From Parahoeflea olei (GTDB lineage: Bacteria; Pseudomonadota; Alphaproteobacteria; Rhizobiales; Rhizobiaceae), in NCBI RefSeq assembly GCF_001703635.1, contig NZ_LQZT01000001.1, forward strand, positions 295,140-359,139: 64,000 nucleotides of DNA, read 5' to 3'. The first letter of the stretch is position 1, and the number at the start of each line of letters is the position of its first letter. The notes under the pieces were generated by a model. The model ran no database searches. It was not told where the DNA came from and saw only the letters and a list, made by a program, of their open reading frames with translations. Shown piece by piece: positions 19,216 through 29,753 of the stretch. A program made the position numbers and the translations under genes.

Positions 19216-20103
19216 TCAGGCGCCCGCGATCATCTTTTTCAGGCTGTCGGCCACCAGCGGCCTGATGTCGGCGCGATCGAGCGCATAGGCGACATTGGCC
19301 AGGATGAAGCCGTCTTTCGAGCCGCAGTCATAGGTCTCGCCGCGGAACGGATAGGCCGAGAACGGCTGCTGATCGGCAAGCTTGAGCATGGCGTCGGTGA
19401 CCTGGATCTCGTTGCCGGCACCGCGTTCCTGCCGGGCGAGGATGTCGAAGATTTCCGGCTGCAGGATGTAGCGGCCGTTGATGTAGAAATTCGAGGGCGC
19501 CGTGCCCTTGGCGGGTTTCTCGACCATTTCGGTGATGCGGAAACCGCCGTCGAGGTCCTCGCCCTTGCCGACGATGCCGTATTTGTGCGCAAGCTCCGGG
19601 TCGCATTCGGCCACGGCCACGATGTTGCCGCCGACCTTTTCGTACAGCTCGACCATGCCCGACAGGCAGCCGCCATTCTCGCCGCGCATCACCATGTCCG
19701 GCAGCAGCAGCGCGAACGGCTCGTCGCCGACGATGTCGCGCGCGCACCACACGGCATGGCCCAGGCCCAGCGGCGCCTGCTGGCGGGTGAAGCTGGTGGC
19801 GCCGGCCTTGGGCAGCATCTCTTCGAGCGAGGCAAGCTCGGCGGTCTTGCCGCGTTCCCTGAGCGTGGCCTCAAGCTCGGTCTGGATGTCGAAGTGATCC
19901 TCGATGACACCCTTGTTGCGCCCGGTGACGAACACGAAATGCTCGATCCCTGCGGCGATCGCCTCCTCGACCACATACTGGACCACCGGCTTGTCGACCA
20001 CAGTCAGCATTTCCTTCGGCACCGCCTTGGTGGCGGGCAGGAAGCGGGTGCCGAGCCCCGCAACCGGAAGAACTGCTTTTCTGATCTTGCGCGTAAGTGT
20101 CAT
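19216..20103 (-). CDS. galU: UTP-glucose-1-phosphate uridylyltransferase
   Basis: A 295-residue nucleotidyltransferase. The N-terminus [20 protein letters not shown] holds the nucleotide-binding G-x-G-T-R and catalytic Lys, followed by [43 protein letters not shown] carries the metal-binding Asp. [20 protein letters not shown] and [13 protein letters not shown] are the sugar-phosphate binding parts. The product, UDP-glucose, feeds exopolysaccharide, LPS and membrane glucan synthesis. The gene faces away from the lytic transglycosylase gene across 190 bases and converges on the beta-barrel gene. Confidence 0.96.
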   Translation of the reverse strand: MTLTRKIRKAVLPVAGLGTRFLPATKAVPKEMLTVVDKPVVQYVVEEAIAAGIEHFVFVTGRNKGVIEDHFDIQTELEATLRERGKTAELASLEEMLPKAGATSFTRQQAPLGLGHAVWCARDIVGDEPFALLLPDMVMRGENGGCLSGMVELYEKVGGNIVAVAECDPELAHKYGIVGKGEDLDGGFRITEMVEKPAKGTAPSNFYINGRYILQPEIFDILARQERGAGNEIQVTDAMLKLADQQPFSAYPFRGETYDCGSKDGFILANVAYALDRADIRPLVADSLKKMIAGA

Positions 20104-20294
20104 GTCTTTTCCTCATTTCTCGTAAATGATGACGTCCGGCACATCCCGGCTGCTGATAGCAATACATAGCGTCGGTTCGTCGAAGGCAAACACAGCGCCG
20201 GCGGGGTGAATATGGTAAACGTTTTGTTGACGGCTCACGGATAGGATACCCGATCAGTCACCTATCACAGCCCCGAAAACAGGATGCTTGGAAC

Positions 20295-21512
20295 ATGATC
20301 CGAACACCCAGCAAAATCGTCCGCGCCGCAGCTCTGTGCCTCATCGCCGGACTGTCGGCCCCACTCCCGGCCCATGCCGATGCGGCGTTTCAACAATGGA
20401 TCTCGGGCTTCTATGCCACCGCCGCCAAAGCCGGCATCACCCGCGCGACCTATGAACAGGCCTTCCGAGGCGTGACCGCGCCGGACCATGACGTGCTCGA
20501 AAAAGCGCGGTACCAGCCGGAATTCACCACCAAGGTTTGGGACTATCTGGATTCCCGTGTCAACCCCTACACCATCGCCAAGGGGCGGGAGATGGCCTCC
20601 CGTCACGGCAGGACGCTTGCGGCGATCGAGAAGCATTTCGGCGTGGACCGCAACATCCTGCTTGCCATCTGGTCGATGGAATCCAACTACGGCGAGATCC
20701 TGTCCAAGAACGACCGGCTGCATTACGTGCCGCAGGCGCTCGCCACGCTGGCCTATGCCGACAAGAAGCGCTCGAAATTCGCCCGCCAGCAGCTCATCGC
20801 GGCCTTGAAGATCCTGCAGGCGGGCGACATTGCCGCCCACGAGATGACCGGCTCCTGGGCCGGCGCGATGGGCCACACCCAGTTCATCCCCACGAGCTAC
20901 CTGGCCTTTGCGGTGGATGCCGACGGCAATGGCCACCGCGACATCTGGAATTCGATTCCGGATGCGCTGGCAACGGCTGCCAACCTGTTGAAGAAGAACG
21001 GCTGGCGCACCGGCGAGACCTGGGGCTACGAGGCGGTCGCCCCGCGTGGCGGCGCCAAATACGAAGGCCAGACCAAGACCCTGTCGCAATGGGCAGCGCT
21101 CGGTTTCAGCCGACCGAGCGGCAAGGGCTTTCCCGACGGCAGCCGCCGCGCAGAGCTGAAGATGCCCGGCGGCGCCGGCGGTCCGGCCTTCCTGATGACG
21201 AAGAACTTCTTCGTCATCAAGCGCTACAACGCCTCCGATTCCTATGCGCTGGGCGTGGGCGTGCTGGCCGACGAGATCGCCGGCTACGGCGGCGTCGACC
21301 AGCGCTGGCCGCGCCCGGCCGGCATGCTCGACGTCAAGGAGAAGTTCGAGCTGCAAACGCACCTCAAGCGGCTCGGCTATTATGACGGAGAGATCGACGG
21401 CAATTTCGGATCGGGTTCGCGGGCCGCGATCGCTGCCTTCCAGTCGCGCAGCGGCTTGACCGGCGAGCCCCTTCCGTCGCAGAAGATACTGGACGCGATC
21501 CGCCGTCACTGA
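20295..21512 (+). CDS. Lytic murein transglycosylase (MltB family) with C-terminal peptidoglycan-binding domain
   Basis: A 405-residue exported protein with signal peptide cleaved near PAHADA. The SLT_2 catalytic domain has LLAIWSMESNYGEI with the catalytic Glu, and GSWAGAMGHTQFIPTSYLAFAV, the substrate-groove motif. VDADGNGHRDIWNSIPDALA is the conserved EF-hand-like segment of MltB. The last 65 residues are a PG_binding_1 domain (LQTHLKRLGYYDGEIDGNFG). The enzyme cuts glycan strands to form anhydromuropeptides. No lipobox is present, so it is probably soluble in the periplasm, like SltB/MltB homologues of alphaproteobacteria. Confidence 0.93.
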   Translation: MIRTPSKIVRAAALCLIAGLSAPLPAHADAAFQQWISGFYATAAKAGITRATYEQAFRGVTAPDHDVLEKARYQPEFTTKVWDYLDSRVNPYTIAKGREMASRHGRTLAAIEKHFGVDRNILLAIWSMESNYGEILSKNDRLHYVPQALATLAYADKKRSKFARQQLIAALKILQAGDIAAHEMTGSWAGAMGHTQFIPTSYLAFAVDADGNGHRDIWNSIPDALATAANLLKKNGWRTGETWGYEAVAPRGGAKYEGQTKTLSQWAALGFSRPSGKGFPDGSRRAELKMPGGAGGPAFLMTKNFFVIKRYNASDSYALGVGVLADEIAGYGGVDQRWPRPAGMLDVKEKFELQTHLKRLGYYDGEIDGNFGSGSRAAIAAFQSRSGLTGEPLPSQKILDAIRRH

Positions 21513-21569
21513 GCCTCAGGCAGACGACGGATCCCGGCCGGCCGCAAGCCCGAATGGAGATTGCCCCTC

Positions 21570-22736
21570 GTGCCTGTTCGTTTGTCTCGTCTGCGCCTCA
21601 TCGCAGTCCTGCTGATCGCCTCGATCGGCGGGCTGGCGGTTTCGGCCGCGGTGCAACCGGCCGCGGCCCAGGAACGGGTTGAGCGGAAATCGCTGCTGCA
21701 GCTTCTGTTCGGTGGCGGGGAAAGCCGGAAACCGGAACCCGCCCCGCCTTCGAGCCGCACCAGCCGCGTCCAGAAACCCTCCCGCAGCGTGGTCTCCGCG
21801 CCGGCCCCGGAGCCGGAACCGGCCGTCGAGAAACTTGAAAATGCCCGAAAGATCCTCGTGCTCGGCGATTTTCTCGCCAACGGCGCCGCCGACGGCCTGA
21901 CCGAGGCCTTCGCCAAGGCGCCCGGCGTGGTGGTGATAGACCGTTCCAACGGCTCCTCGGGCCTGGTGCGCGACGATTACTACGACTGGATCGCCGAAGC
22001 GCCCGCGATCATCGACGAGGTGGACCCCGCCATCATCGTGGTGCAGATCGGCTCCAACGACCGCCAGCAACTCAGTGTCAACGGCAGCCGCGAGCAGGTC
22101 CGCTCTCCCGCCTGGATGGCGGAATACGAGCGCCGCACGGACCGTTTCATTTCGGTGCTGCGCGCGCGCAAGACGCCGTTGTTGTGGGTCGGCCTGCCGG
22201 CCTTCAAGTCGCCCTCCATGACCACCGACATGGTGGCCCTCAACGGCGTGCACCGCAAACTGGTGGAACAGGCCGGCGGCGAGTTCATCGACATCTGGGA
22301 CGGCTTTGTCGACGAAGAAGGCAAGTTCATCTTCACCGGCTCGGACATCAATGGCCAGCAGGTGCGGCTTCGTGGCTCGGACGGCATCAATGTGACCAGC
22401 GCCGGTCGCCGCAAGATCGCGTTCTACGCCGAAAAATCCGCGCGCCGGCTGCTCGGCGACGCCGCCGCCACCGGCAGCGCCGCGTTCTCGACCGATGACA
22501 TGCCCGAAATCTTCATGCCGCCGGCCCCCACGGATACGCCCGCCGCGGTCATGCGCACCATGCCGGTGGCGATGACAGATCCGGAGCTCGACGGCGGCTC
22601 TGCGCTTCTCGACGGAATGCCCGGCAGCGCGAGCATGGTGCGCTCGCCGCGCGACAGGCTGGTGGTCGACGGCATGCTGCCCGAAGCGCCGGAAAACCGC
22701 GCGGACAACTACGCCTGGCCGCGCGCCAGGCAATAG
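21570..22736 (+). CDS. Periplasmic DUF459 SGNH-type hydrolase
   Basis: A protein of about 388 residues with an N-terminal membrane/signal segment (LIAVLLIASIGGLAVSAAVQ), a Pro-rich linker and a SGNH-like domain. Visible parts are KILVLGDFLANGAADGLTEA (block I, with Asp where many family members have Asp-Ser), IIVVQIGSNDRQQL (block III GxND), and DGINVTSAGRRKIAFYAEK, which replaces the usual DxxH end with a DxxN pattern. DUF459 proteins are thought to act on cell-envelope glycans, by analogy with OafB-like SGNH enzymes. The GTG at 21570 has GGAG eleven bases upstream; the TTG at 21561 is too close to it. It follows the transglycosylase by 57 bases, so the two are probably co-transcribed. Confidence 0.8.
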   Translation: MPVRLSRLRLIAVLLIASIGGLAVSAAVQPAAAQERVERKSLLQLLFGGGESRKPEPAPPSSRTSRVQKPSRSVVSAPAPEPEPAVEKLENARKILVLGDFLANGAADGLTEAFAKAPGVVVIDRSNGSSGLVRDDYYDWIAEAPAIIDEVDPAIIVVQIGSNDRQQLSVNGSREQVRSPAWMAEYERRTDRFISVLRARKTPLLWVGLPAFKSPSMTTDMVALNGVHRKLVEQAGGEFIDIWDGFVDEEGKFIFTGSDINGQQVRLRGSDGINVTSAGRRKIAFYAEKSARRLLGDAAATGSAAFSTDDMPEIFMPPAPTDTPAAVMRTMPVAMTDPELDGGSALLDGMPGSASMVRSPRDRLVVDGMLPEAPENRADNYAWPRARQ

Positions 22737-22817
22737 CCCGGCGCGTCGCGCATTCGGAAATCAAGCTGGGGCAGGCCCAGTCAGGCGGGTCCGGTCAGGC
22801 AACCCAGGCCCCGATCC

Positions 22818-24272
22818 TCACCGCGGAAGATCGGTGGCGCCCATCAGGCTCAGGTCGATTTCGCGGGCAGCCTGACGGCCCTCCCGGATCGCCCAGACGA
22901 CCAGGCTCTGGCCGCGACGCACGTCGCCCGCGGCCCAGAGCTTGTCCACCGAGGTGCGGTAGTCGGTCTCGTTGGCGGCGACATTGCCCGATCCGCGCCG
23001 GTCGGTGACGATCTTGAGCTTGTCGCCCAGTTCGCTCACCACGCCCTCATCGAGCACGCCGCGGAAGCCGATGGCGACGAACACCAGATCCGCCCGGATC
23101 AGGAATTCCGAGCCGGCGATCGGATGGCGCTTCTCGTCCACCTGGCAGCATTTGACGCCGGTCAAGACGCCGTTCTCGCCGACCATCTCGAGCGTGCCGA
23201 CCTGGAATTCGCGGATCGCGCCTTCGGCCTGCGAGGAGGACGTGCGCATCTTGGTTGCCCAGTAGGGCCAGACCGCGAGCTTGTCTTCCTTTTCGGGCGG
23301 CTGCGGGCGGATGTCGAGCTGCGTCACCTTGACCGCGCCCTGGCGGAAGGCGGTGCCGACGCAGTCGGACGCGGTGTCGCCGCCGCCGATGACGACGACA
23401 TGCTTGCCGCCGGCGAGCACCGGAGGCGACGGCCAGCCGACATTGTCGATGCTGTCGCGGGCAACGCGCTTGTTCTGCTGCACGAGATAGGGCATCGCAT
23501 CGTGCACGCCGATCAAGTCCGCGCCGGGAATGCCGACCGCGCGCGGCTTTTCCGAACCGCCAGTATAGAGCACCGCATCATAGGTCGCGAGCATCTCCTC
23601 GACGCTCTTGTCGACGCCGACATTGACATTGCAGAAGAAAGTCACGCCCTCGCCTTCCATCTGCTGGATGCGGCGATCGATGAAGTGCTTCTCCATCTTG
23701 AAGTCGGGAATGCCGTAGCGCAGCAACCCGCCGGGGCGGCTTTCGCGCTCGTAGACGTGAACCTCGTGACCGACGCGTGCAAGCTGCTGCGCCGCCGCCA
23801 TGCCGGCGGGGCCGGAGCCGATGATGGCAACGGACTTGCCGGTCTTCGCCGCCACCGGTTGCGGCACGATGAAGCCCAGCTCATGGGCCTTGTCGGCGAT
23901 CGCCTGTTCCACGGTCTTGATCGTGACCGGCGCGTCCTCGAGGTTGAGCGTGCAGGCCTCCTCGCACGGCGCCGGGCAGATGCGGCCGGTGAATTCGGGG
24001 AAGTTGTTGGTCGAGTGCAGGTTGCGGATCGCCTCTTCCCAGTTGCCGTTATAGACCAGATCGTTCCAGTCGGGGATCTGGTTGTGCACCGGGCAGCCGG
24101 TGGGGCCATGGCAATAGGGAATGCCGCAGTCCATGCAGCGGGCCGCCTGTTTCTGGACTTCCTGGTCGCTCATCCGGATGGTGAACTCGCCGAAATGGCG
24201 AATGCGGTCAGACGCCGGCTGGTACTTCGCCGTCTGACGGTCGATTTCGAGAAAACCTGTTACCTTGCCCAT
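22818..24272 (-). CDS. gltD: Glutamate synthase (NADPH) small subunit
   Basis: A 484-residue flavoprotein. The N-terminal Cys clusters ARCMDCGIPYCHGPTGCPV and CPAPCEEACTLN bind [4Fe-4S] centres. AIIGSGPAGMAAAQQLARVG is the FAD Rossmann motif, and VVVIGGGDTASDCVGTA is the NADPH-binding motif; GDVRRGQSLVVWAIREGR closes the FAD site. It passes electrons from NADPH to the large subunit GltB for conversion of 2-oxoglutarate and glutamine to two glutamates. It lies 178 bases downstream of gltB on the same strand, a longer gap than in most operons. I see no convincing gene in the gap. Confidence 0.96.
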   Translation of the reverse strand: MGKVTGFLEIDRQTAKYQPASDRIRHFGEFTIRMSDQEVQKQAARCMDCGIPYCHGPTGCPVHNQIPDWNDLVYNGNWEEAIRNLHSTNNFPEFTGRICPAPCEEACTLNLEDAPVTIKTVEQAIADKAHELGFIVPQPVAAKTGKSVAIIGSGPAGMAAAQQLARVGHEVHVYERESRPGGLLRYGIPDFKMEKHFIDRRIQQMEGEGVTFFCNVNVGVDKSVEEMLATYDAVLYTGGSEKPRAVGIPGADLIGVHDAMPYLVQQNKRVARDSIDNVGWPSPPVLAGGKHVVVIGGGDTASDCVGTAFRQGAVKVTQLDIRPQPPEKEDKLAVWPYWATKMRTSSSQAEGAIREFQVGTLEMVGENGVLTGVKCCQVDEKRHPIAGSEFLIRADLVFVAIGFRGVLDEGVVSELGDKLKIVTDRRGSGNVAANETDYRTSVDKLWAAGDVRRGQSLVVWAIREGRQAAREIDLSLMGATDLPR

Positions 24273-24450
24273 ACTATCTTCCTCACATCAGAGTGGCGGC
24301 CAGCAAGGCCCCCAGTACCGGCAGGCCAGGCCTATCGCCGCCCCGGTACGATGAATTCCATGTCGACCCTGGCATTGACGGCGCCGGCGACCGCCGCAGC
24401 GGCGATCGCGTCGGCCATCCGGAGCAGCCGGCGAGCGGCTGCCCCCGGCG

Positions 24451-27400
24451 TCACTCCGCCGCCACGCCCATGCGCATCCGCTCCATCTCGACCAGCGCGC
24501 GGCGGTACTCGACCGGCATGACCTTGCGGAACTTGGGACGGTAATCGGCCCACTTGTCGAGGATCTCCTTGGCGCGGGTGGAGCCCGTGAAATGCATGTG
24601 GTTGGAGATCAGCTGGAACAGCCGCTCCTCGTCATGCCGGGTCATGTCGCCGGAGACATCGACGCGTCCCTTGTGCATCAGGTCGCCGCCGTGGTGGTGC
24701 AGTTTCTCGAGGATGTCGTCTTCCTCGGGAACCGGCTCCAGCTCGACCATCGCCATGTTGCAGCGCTGCGCGAAATCGCCGGCCTCGTCGAGCACATAGG
24801 CAACGCCGCCCGACATGCCGGCCGCGAAGTTGCGCCCGGTTTCGCCGATGACGACGACGAGACCGCCGGTCATGTATTCGCAGCCGTGGTCGCCCACGCC
24901 CTCGACCACCGCGATGGCGCCCGAGTTGCGCACGGCGAAGCGCTCGCCGGCCACGCCGCGGAAATAGCATTCACCTTCGATCGCGCCGTAAAGCACGGTA
25001 TTCCCGACGATGATCGACTTCTCCGCCACGATCGGCGAATTCTCCGGCGGGCGCACGATGATGCAGCCGCCCGAAAGCCCCTTGCCGACATAGTCGTTGG
25101 CGTCTCCCGACAGGGTGAAGGTCACGCCATGGGCGAGGAACGCGCCGAAGGACTGACCGGCGGTGCCGTTGAGCTTGACCTGGATCGTGTCCTCGGGAAG
25201 TCCCTTGTGGCCGAACAGCCGCGCCACTTCCCCCGACAGCATGGCGCCGGCGGAGCGGTCCACGTTGCGGATGTCGACATCGAATTCGACCGCCTGCTTG
25301 TGCTCGAGCGCGGGCTTGGCCTTCTCGATCAGCACCCGGTCGAGAATGTCGGCGATCGGGTGGTTCTGCCGCTCGGTCCAGTAGGTCTTCTCCTTGGGGG
25401 CGTCCGGCTTGTGGAAGATCCGGGAGAAATCGAGCCCCTTGGCCTTCCAGTGCTCGATCATCTGGTCCTTGGACAGAAGCTCGGACTGGCCGATGATCTC
25501 GTTGAGCGAACGATAGCCCATGGCGGCGAGCCATTCGCGCACTTCCTCGGCCACGAAGAAGAAGTAGTTGATGACATGCTCGGGCGTGCCCTTGAAGCGC
25601 TTGCGCAGAACCGGGTCCTGCGTGGCCACGCCCACCGGGCAGGTGTTGAGATGGCACTTGCGCATCATGATGCAGCCGGCCGCAATCAGCGGCGCGGTCG
25701 AGAAGCCGAATTCGTCGGCCCCGAGCAGCGCCCCCACGATCACGTCGCGGCCGGTCTTGAGCCCGCCGTCGACCTGCAGCGCCACGCGCGAGCGCAGGCC
25801 GTTGAGCACCAGCGTCTGGTGGGTTTCGGCAAGGCCGATTTCCCAGGGGCTCCCGGCATGCTTGAGCGAGGTCAGCGGCGATGCGCCGGTGCCGCCGTCA
25901 TAGCCGGAGATGGTGATATGGTCGGCGCGCGCCTTGGCGACGCCGGCGGCCACCGTACCGACCCCCACTTCCGACACCAGCTTGACCGAAATATCGGCCT
26001 GGGAGTTCACGTTCTTCAGGTCGAAGATCAGCTGCGCCAGGTCCTCGATCGAATAGATGTCGTGGTGCGGCGGCGGCGAGATCAGGCCGACGCCCGGCGT
26101 CGAATGCCGGGTCTTGGCGATGGTGGCGTCGACCTTGTGGCCGGGCAACTGACCGCCCTCGCCAGGCTTCGCGCCCTGGGCCACCTTGATCTGGATCATG
26201 TCGGCATTGACGAGATATTCGGTCGTCACCCCGAACCGGCCCGAGGCCACCTGCTTGATCGCCGAGCGCTCCGGATTGCGGGCCCCGCCATAGAGCGGCA
26301 TGTAGCGATCGGGCTCCTCGCCGCCTTCGCCGGTGTTCGACTTGCCGCCGATCCGGTTCATGGCGACGGCGAGCGTCGAATGCGCCTCGCGGCTGATCGA
26401 GCCGAAGGACATGGCGCCGGTGGAGAACCGGCGGACGATATCGGCCGCCGGCTCGACCTCGTCGAGCGGCACCGGCGCGCGGCCCGCCTGCTCGGCGGTG
26501 CGGATGTCGAACAGGCCGCGGATCGTGTTCATCCGGAGCGAGGAGCGGTTCACCATGTCGGCGAATTCGCGGTAGCGGTCCTGGGCGTTGCCGCGCACGG
26601 CGTGCTGCAGCAGCGCCACCGCGTCGGGCGTCCAGGCGTGCTCCTCGCCGCGCATGCGGTAGGCATATTCGCCGCCCACCTCGAGCGAGGTCGCCAGCAC
26701 CGGATCGTTCGAGAAGGCGAGCCGGTGACGTTCGGCGGTCTCGGTCGCGACCTCTGCAAGGCCCACGCCCTCGATGGTCGTTGCCGTGCCGGTGAAATAG
26801 GTGTCGATGAACTCGCTCGACAGCCCGACCGCGTCGAAGATCTGCGCGCCGCAATAGGACTGGTAGGTGGAAATGCCCATCTTGGACATGACCTTGAGAA
26901 TGCCCTTGCCGATCGCCTTGGTGTAGCGCGACACCACTTCGTAGGGATCGACCTCCGGCGGGAATTCGCCGCGCTTGTGCATGTCGAGCAGCGTGTCGAA
27001 GGCGAGATAGGGGTTGATCGCTTCCGCGCCATAGCCGGCGAGGCAGCAGAAATGGTGCACCTCGCGCGGTTCGCCGGTTTCGACCACGAGGCCGACCGAG
27101 GTGCGCAGACCCTTGTTGATCAGGTGGTGGTGCACCGCAGCCGTCGCCAGCAGCGCCGGAATGGCGATCCGGTCGGGACCGACCTGGCGGTCGGACAGGA
27201 TGATGATGTTGTAGCCGCCGGTGACGGCTTCTTCGGCGCGGTTGCACAGCCGTTCCAGCGCGGCCTTCATGCCGTCCGCGCCCTTTTCGCTGTCATAGGT
27301 GAAGTCGAGCGTCTTGGTGTCGAACCGGTCTTCGGTGTGGCCGATCGAGCGGATCTTCTCGAGGTCGCCATTGGTCAGGATCGGCTGGCGCACTTCGAGC

Positions 27401-29172
27401 CGCTTCTTGCGCGCCGCGCCCTTGTGGTCGAGCAGGTTCGGCCGCGGACCGATGAAGGACACGAGGCTCATCACCAGTTCTTCGCGGATCGGGTCGATCG
27501 GCGGGTTGGTGACCTGCGCGAAGTTCTGCTTGAAATATGTGTAGAGCAGCTTGGACCTGGCCGACATCGCCGAGATCGGCGTGTCCGTGCCCATCGAGCC
27601 CACAGCCTCCTGGCCGGTGGTCGCCATCGGCGCCATCAGGATCTTGGTGTCTTCCTGGGTGTAGCCGAAGGCCTGCTGGCGATCGAGCAGCGAGACATCC
27701 TTGCGCAGCGCGCGCGGCTCGACCGGCTTCAGGTCCTCGAGGATCAGCTGCGTGCGCTCGAGCCATTCGCGGTAGGGGTGCTTGGCGGCGAGCGTCGACT
27801 TCACCTCCTCGTCGGAGATGATCCGGCCCTCTTCCATGTCGATGAGCAGCATCTTGCCCGGCTGCAGCCGCCACTTCGACACGATGGTGTTTTCCTCGAC
27901 CGGCAGAACGCCGGCTTCGGACGCCATGATGACGCGGTCGTCATTGGTCACCACATAGCGCGCGGGCCTGAGCCCGTTGCGGTCGAGCGTGGCACCGATC
28001 TGGCGCCCGTCGGTGAAGGCCACGGCGGCGGGGCCGTCCCACGGCTCCATCAGCGCGGCATGGTATTCGTAGAACGCCTTGCGGTCGGGACCCATCAGGG
28101 CATTGCCGGCCCAGGCTTCCGGGATCAGCATCATCACCGCATGCGCCATCGAATAGCCGCCGCGGATCAGGAATTCGAGCGCGTTGTCGAAGCAGGCGGT
28201 GTCGGACTGCCCCTCATAGGAAATCGGCCAGAGCTTGGAGATGTCGCTGCCGAACAGCGGCGAGGACACCGATGCCTGGCGCGCGGCCATCCAGTTGACG
28301 TTGCCCCGGAGCGTGTTGATCTCGCCGTTGTGGGCGACCATGCGATAGGGATGCGCGAGCTTCCAGGACGGGAAGGTGTTGGTCGAAAACCGCTGGTGCA
28401 CCAGCGCCACGGCGGTCTCGAACCGGGGATCGCTCAGATCCTTGTAGTAGGCGCCGACCTGGTAGGCCAGGAACATGCCCTTGTAGACGATCGTCTGCGT
28501 CGACAGCGACACGAAATAGAAGCCGTTGTCGCGGCCGTCGGTCTCGTCATAGACGCGGTTGGAGATGACCTTGCGCAGCACGAACAGCCGACGCTCGAAG
28601 TCGACCTGGTACTCAATCCCCTCGCCCCGGCCGATGAAAAGCTGAATGTGGCGCGGTTCGGTGGCGGCGATGTCAGGTGCCTTGGACAGGGACGCATTAT
28701 CCACCGGCACGTCGCGGAAGCCGAGCAACACCTGGCCTTCGGCAGCCACCACTTCGGCAATGATGTTCTTGAGATGCGTGCACAGCGCATCGTCCTGCGG
28801 CATGAACAGGAAGCCCACGGCATAATCGCCCGGCGCGGGCAGGGTCACGCCCTGCAGCGCCATTTCCTCGCGGAACAGCCGGTCGGGGATCTGCGCGAGC
28901 AGGCCCGCACCGTCGCCCATCAGCGGGTCGGCGCCGACGGCGCCGCGGTGGGTGAGGTTTTCCAGCATGAACAGGCCGTCGCGCACGATCTGGTGCGACT
29001 TCACGCCCTTCATGTGCGCGACAAAACCGACGCCGCAGGCGTCGTGCTCGTTGCGCGGATCATAAAGTCCCTGTTTGGGCGGCAATCCAAAGGTCTGCAT
29101 GGCGGCCGGCTTGCCGGCGGCGCCAGCTGCGGGAGCAATCGCATTCTGCAGAGATGATGGGTGATCTGCCAT
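24451..29172 (-). CDS. gltB: Glutamate synthase (NADPH) large subunit
   Basis: About 1573 residues, full length for the bacterial alpha subunit. The N-terminal propeptide ends before Cys46 in [14 protein letters not shown], the glutaminase nucleophile. The synthase domain contains [19 protein letters not shown] and [15 protein letters not shown], and the 3Fe-4S cluster cysteines are in [17 protein letters not shown]. The C-terminal GXGXG beta-helix follows ([20 protein letters not shown]). The ATG at 29172 has AAGGAGG seven bases upstream; the in-frame ATG at 29178 is too close to that site. This is the core ammonia-assimilation enzyme with GltD. Its leader region includes the perfect inverted repeat at 29442-29468. 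Confidence 0.97.
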   Translation of the reverse strand: MADHPSSLQNAIAPAAGAAGKPAAMQTFGLPPKQGLYDPRNEHDACGVGFVAHMKGVKSHQIVRDGLFMLENLTHRGAVGADPLMGDGAGLLAQIPDRLFREEMALQGVTLPAPGDYAVGFLFMPQDDALCTHLKNIIAEVVAAEGQVLLGFRDVPVDNASLSKAPDIAATEPRHIQLFIGRGEGIEYQVDFERRLFVLRKVISNRVYDETDGRDNGFYFVSLSTQTIVYKGMFLAYQVGAYYKDLSDPRFETAVALVHQRFSTNTFPSWKLAHPYRMVAHNGEINTLRGNVNWMAARQASVSSPLFGSDISKLWPISYEGQSDTACFDNALEFLIRGGYSMAHAVMMLIPEAWAGNALMGPDRKAFYEYHAALMEPWDGPAAVAFTDGRQIGATLDRNGLRPARYVVTNDDRVIMASEAGVLPVEENTIVSKWRLQPGKMLLIDMEEGRIISDEEVKSTLAAKHPYREWLERTQLILEDLKPVEPRALRKDVSLLDRQQAFGYTQEDTKILMAPMATTGQEAVGSMGTDTPISAMSARSKLLYTYFKQNFAQVTNPPIDPIREELVMSLVSFIGPRPNLLDHKGAARKKRLEVRQPILTNGDLEKIRSIGHTEDRFDTKTLDFTYDSEKGADGMKAALERLCNRAEEAVTGGYNIIILSDRQVGPDRIAIPALLATAAVHHHLINKGLRTSVGLVVETGEPREVHHFCCLAGYGAEAINPYLAFDTLLDMHKRGEFPPEVDPYEVVSRYTKAIGKGILKVMSKMGISTYQSYCGAQIFDAVGLSSEFIDTYFTGTATTIEGVGLAEVATETAERHRLAFSNDPVLATSLEVGGEYAYRMRGEEHAWTPDAVALLQHAVRGNAQDRYREFADMVNRSSLRMNTIRGLFDIRTAEQAGRAPVPLDEVEPAADIVRRFSTGAMSFGSISREAHSTLAVAMNRIGGKSNTGEGGEEPDRYMPLYGGARNPERSAIKQVASGRFGVTTEYLVNADMIQIKVAQGAKPGEGGQLPGHKVDATIAKTRHSTPGVGLISPPPHHDIYSIEDLAQLIFDLKNVNSQADISVKLVSEVGVGTVAAGVAKARADHITISGYDGGTGASPLTSLKHAGSPWEIGLAETHQTLVLNGLRSRVALQVDGGLKTGRDVIVGALLGADEFGFSTAPLIAAGCIMMRKCHLNTCPVGVATQDPVLRKRFKGTPEHVINYFFFVAEEVREWLAAMGYRSLNEIIGQSELLSKDQMIEHWKAKGLDFSRIFHKPDAPKEKTYWTERQNHPIADILDRVLIEKAKPALEHKQAVEFDVDIRNVDRSAGAMLSGEVARLFGHKGLPEDTIQVKLNGTAGQSFGAFLAHGVTFTLSGDANDYVGKGLSGGCIIVRPPENSPIVAEKSIIVGNTVLYGAIEGECYFRGVAGERFAVRNSGAIAVVEGVGDHGCEYMTGGLVVVIGETGRNFAAGMSGGVAYVLDEAGDFAQRCNMAMVELEPVPEEDDILEKLHHHGGDLMHKGRVDVSGDMTRHDEERLFQLISNHMHFTGSTRAKEILDKWADYRPKFRKVMPVEYRRALVEMERMRMGVAAE

Positions 29173-29753
29173 CTTCATTCCTCCTTCATGACCGCCGCGG
29201 CGGTTGGTCCCGGGCCGCCGTCAACCACCGCCCGGACGGCGATGCTTTGGTTCCGGATGCATCTGTTCGTCTGGCCTCGTGCGGCATGCTGGCCGCTCTT
29301 TCGATCAAGAGCGCACGGCGCACGTGTCTACCATGGAGGGGCAAGTGGGTCACCTTGTCCGGATCGTCGCTGCGATGACGGAATGCGGCGCTCACCCCCC
29401 TGCATCCGCCGGGACCTCGACCAGGCGGCCCGGACAGACACAAATAGGACAGCAAGGCTGTCCTATTTCTCGTGTTCTATGACAGAATGCAGACGCCAGC
29501 GCAAGAGACAAGACCGAAAAAAGCGGGGGTCTGCGACCGTAAATGATCCACAGGCGGGGACTCGCGCACGAATATTGCTCCAACGCGCCACATTCCGGTG
29601 TTTTGCTGTTTTCGCCCGGCGGACTGGAGATCCGCACGAGCACGAAGCCGCGTGCGGCGACAGGGTGAAGCCTGCTCCCATGTGCACGCCAAAGCTTTGA
29701 AACCGCGGCAAAACATGCGATAGGCGGAGGGTATTTCGCATCGGAGCCCAAGC
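29173..29753. other. 581-base gap between gltB and the threonine aldolase gene
   Basis: No open frame here looks coding; the short frames have no recognisable sequence and several are antisense to neighbours. The gap holds the divergent promoters of gltB and ltaE. It contains one strong structure, the inverted repeat at 29442-29468, and a weak sigma-70-like pair on the minus strand just upstream of it. Confidence 0.6.
29442..29468. promoter_or_regulatory. Perfect 12-bp inverted repeat (operator or leader hairpin) upstream of gltB
   Basis: The arm AAATAGGACAGC at 29442-29453 and its exact complement GCTGTCCTATTT at 29457-29468 flank AAG. On the minus strand a weak promoter (TTGCGC at 29504-29499, 17-base spacer, CATAGA at 29481-29476) would start transcription right at the edge of this repeat. 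That would make it an operator over +1 or a hairpin at the 5' end of the gltB mRNA. It could also be the terminator of an unseen small RNA, since the plus strand is T-rich after it. Confidence 0.55.

Noticed and set aside
24332..24553. Minus-strand small frame spanning the gltB end and the gltB-gltD gap
   Set aside because: Its first half overlaps gltB and the remaining 28 or so codons have no ribosome site or family resemblance.
24592..29157. Plus-strand open frame of 1521 codons opposite gltB
   Set aside because: Antisense to a clear glutamate synthase gene; its translation is rich in His, Arg, Asp and Gly as expected for the shadow of a GC-rich gene and has no domain.
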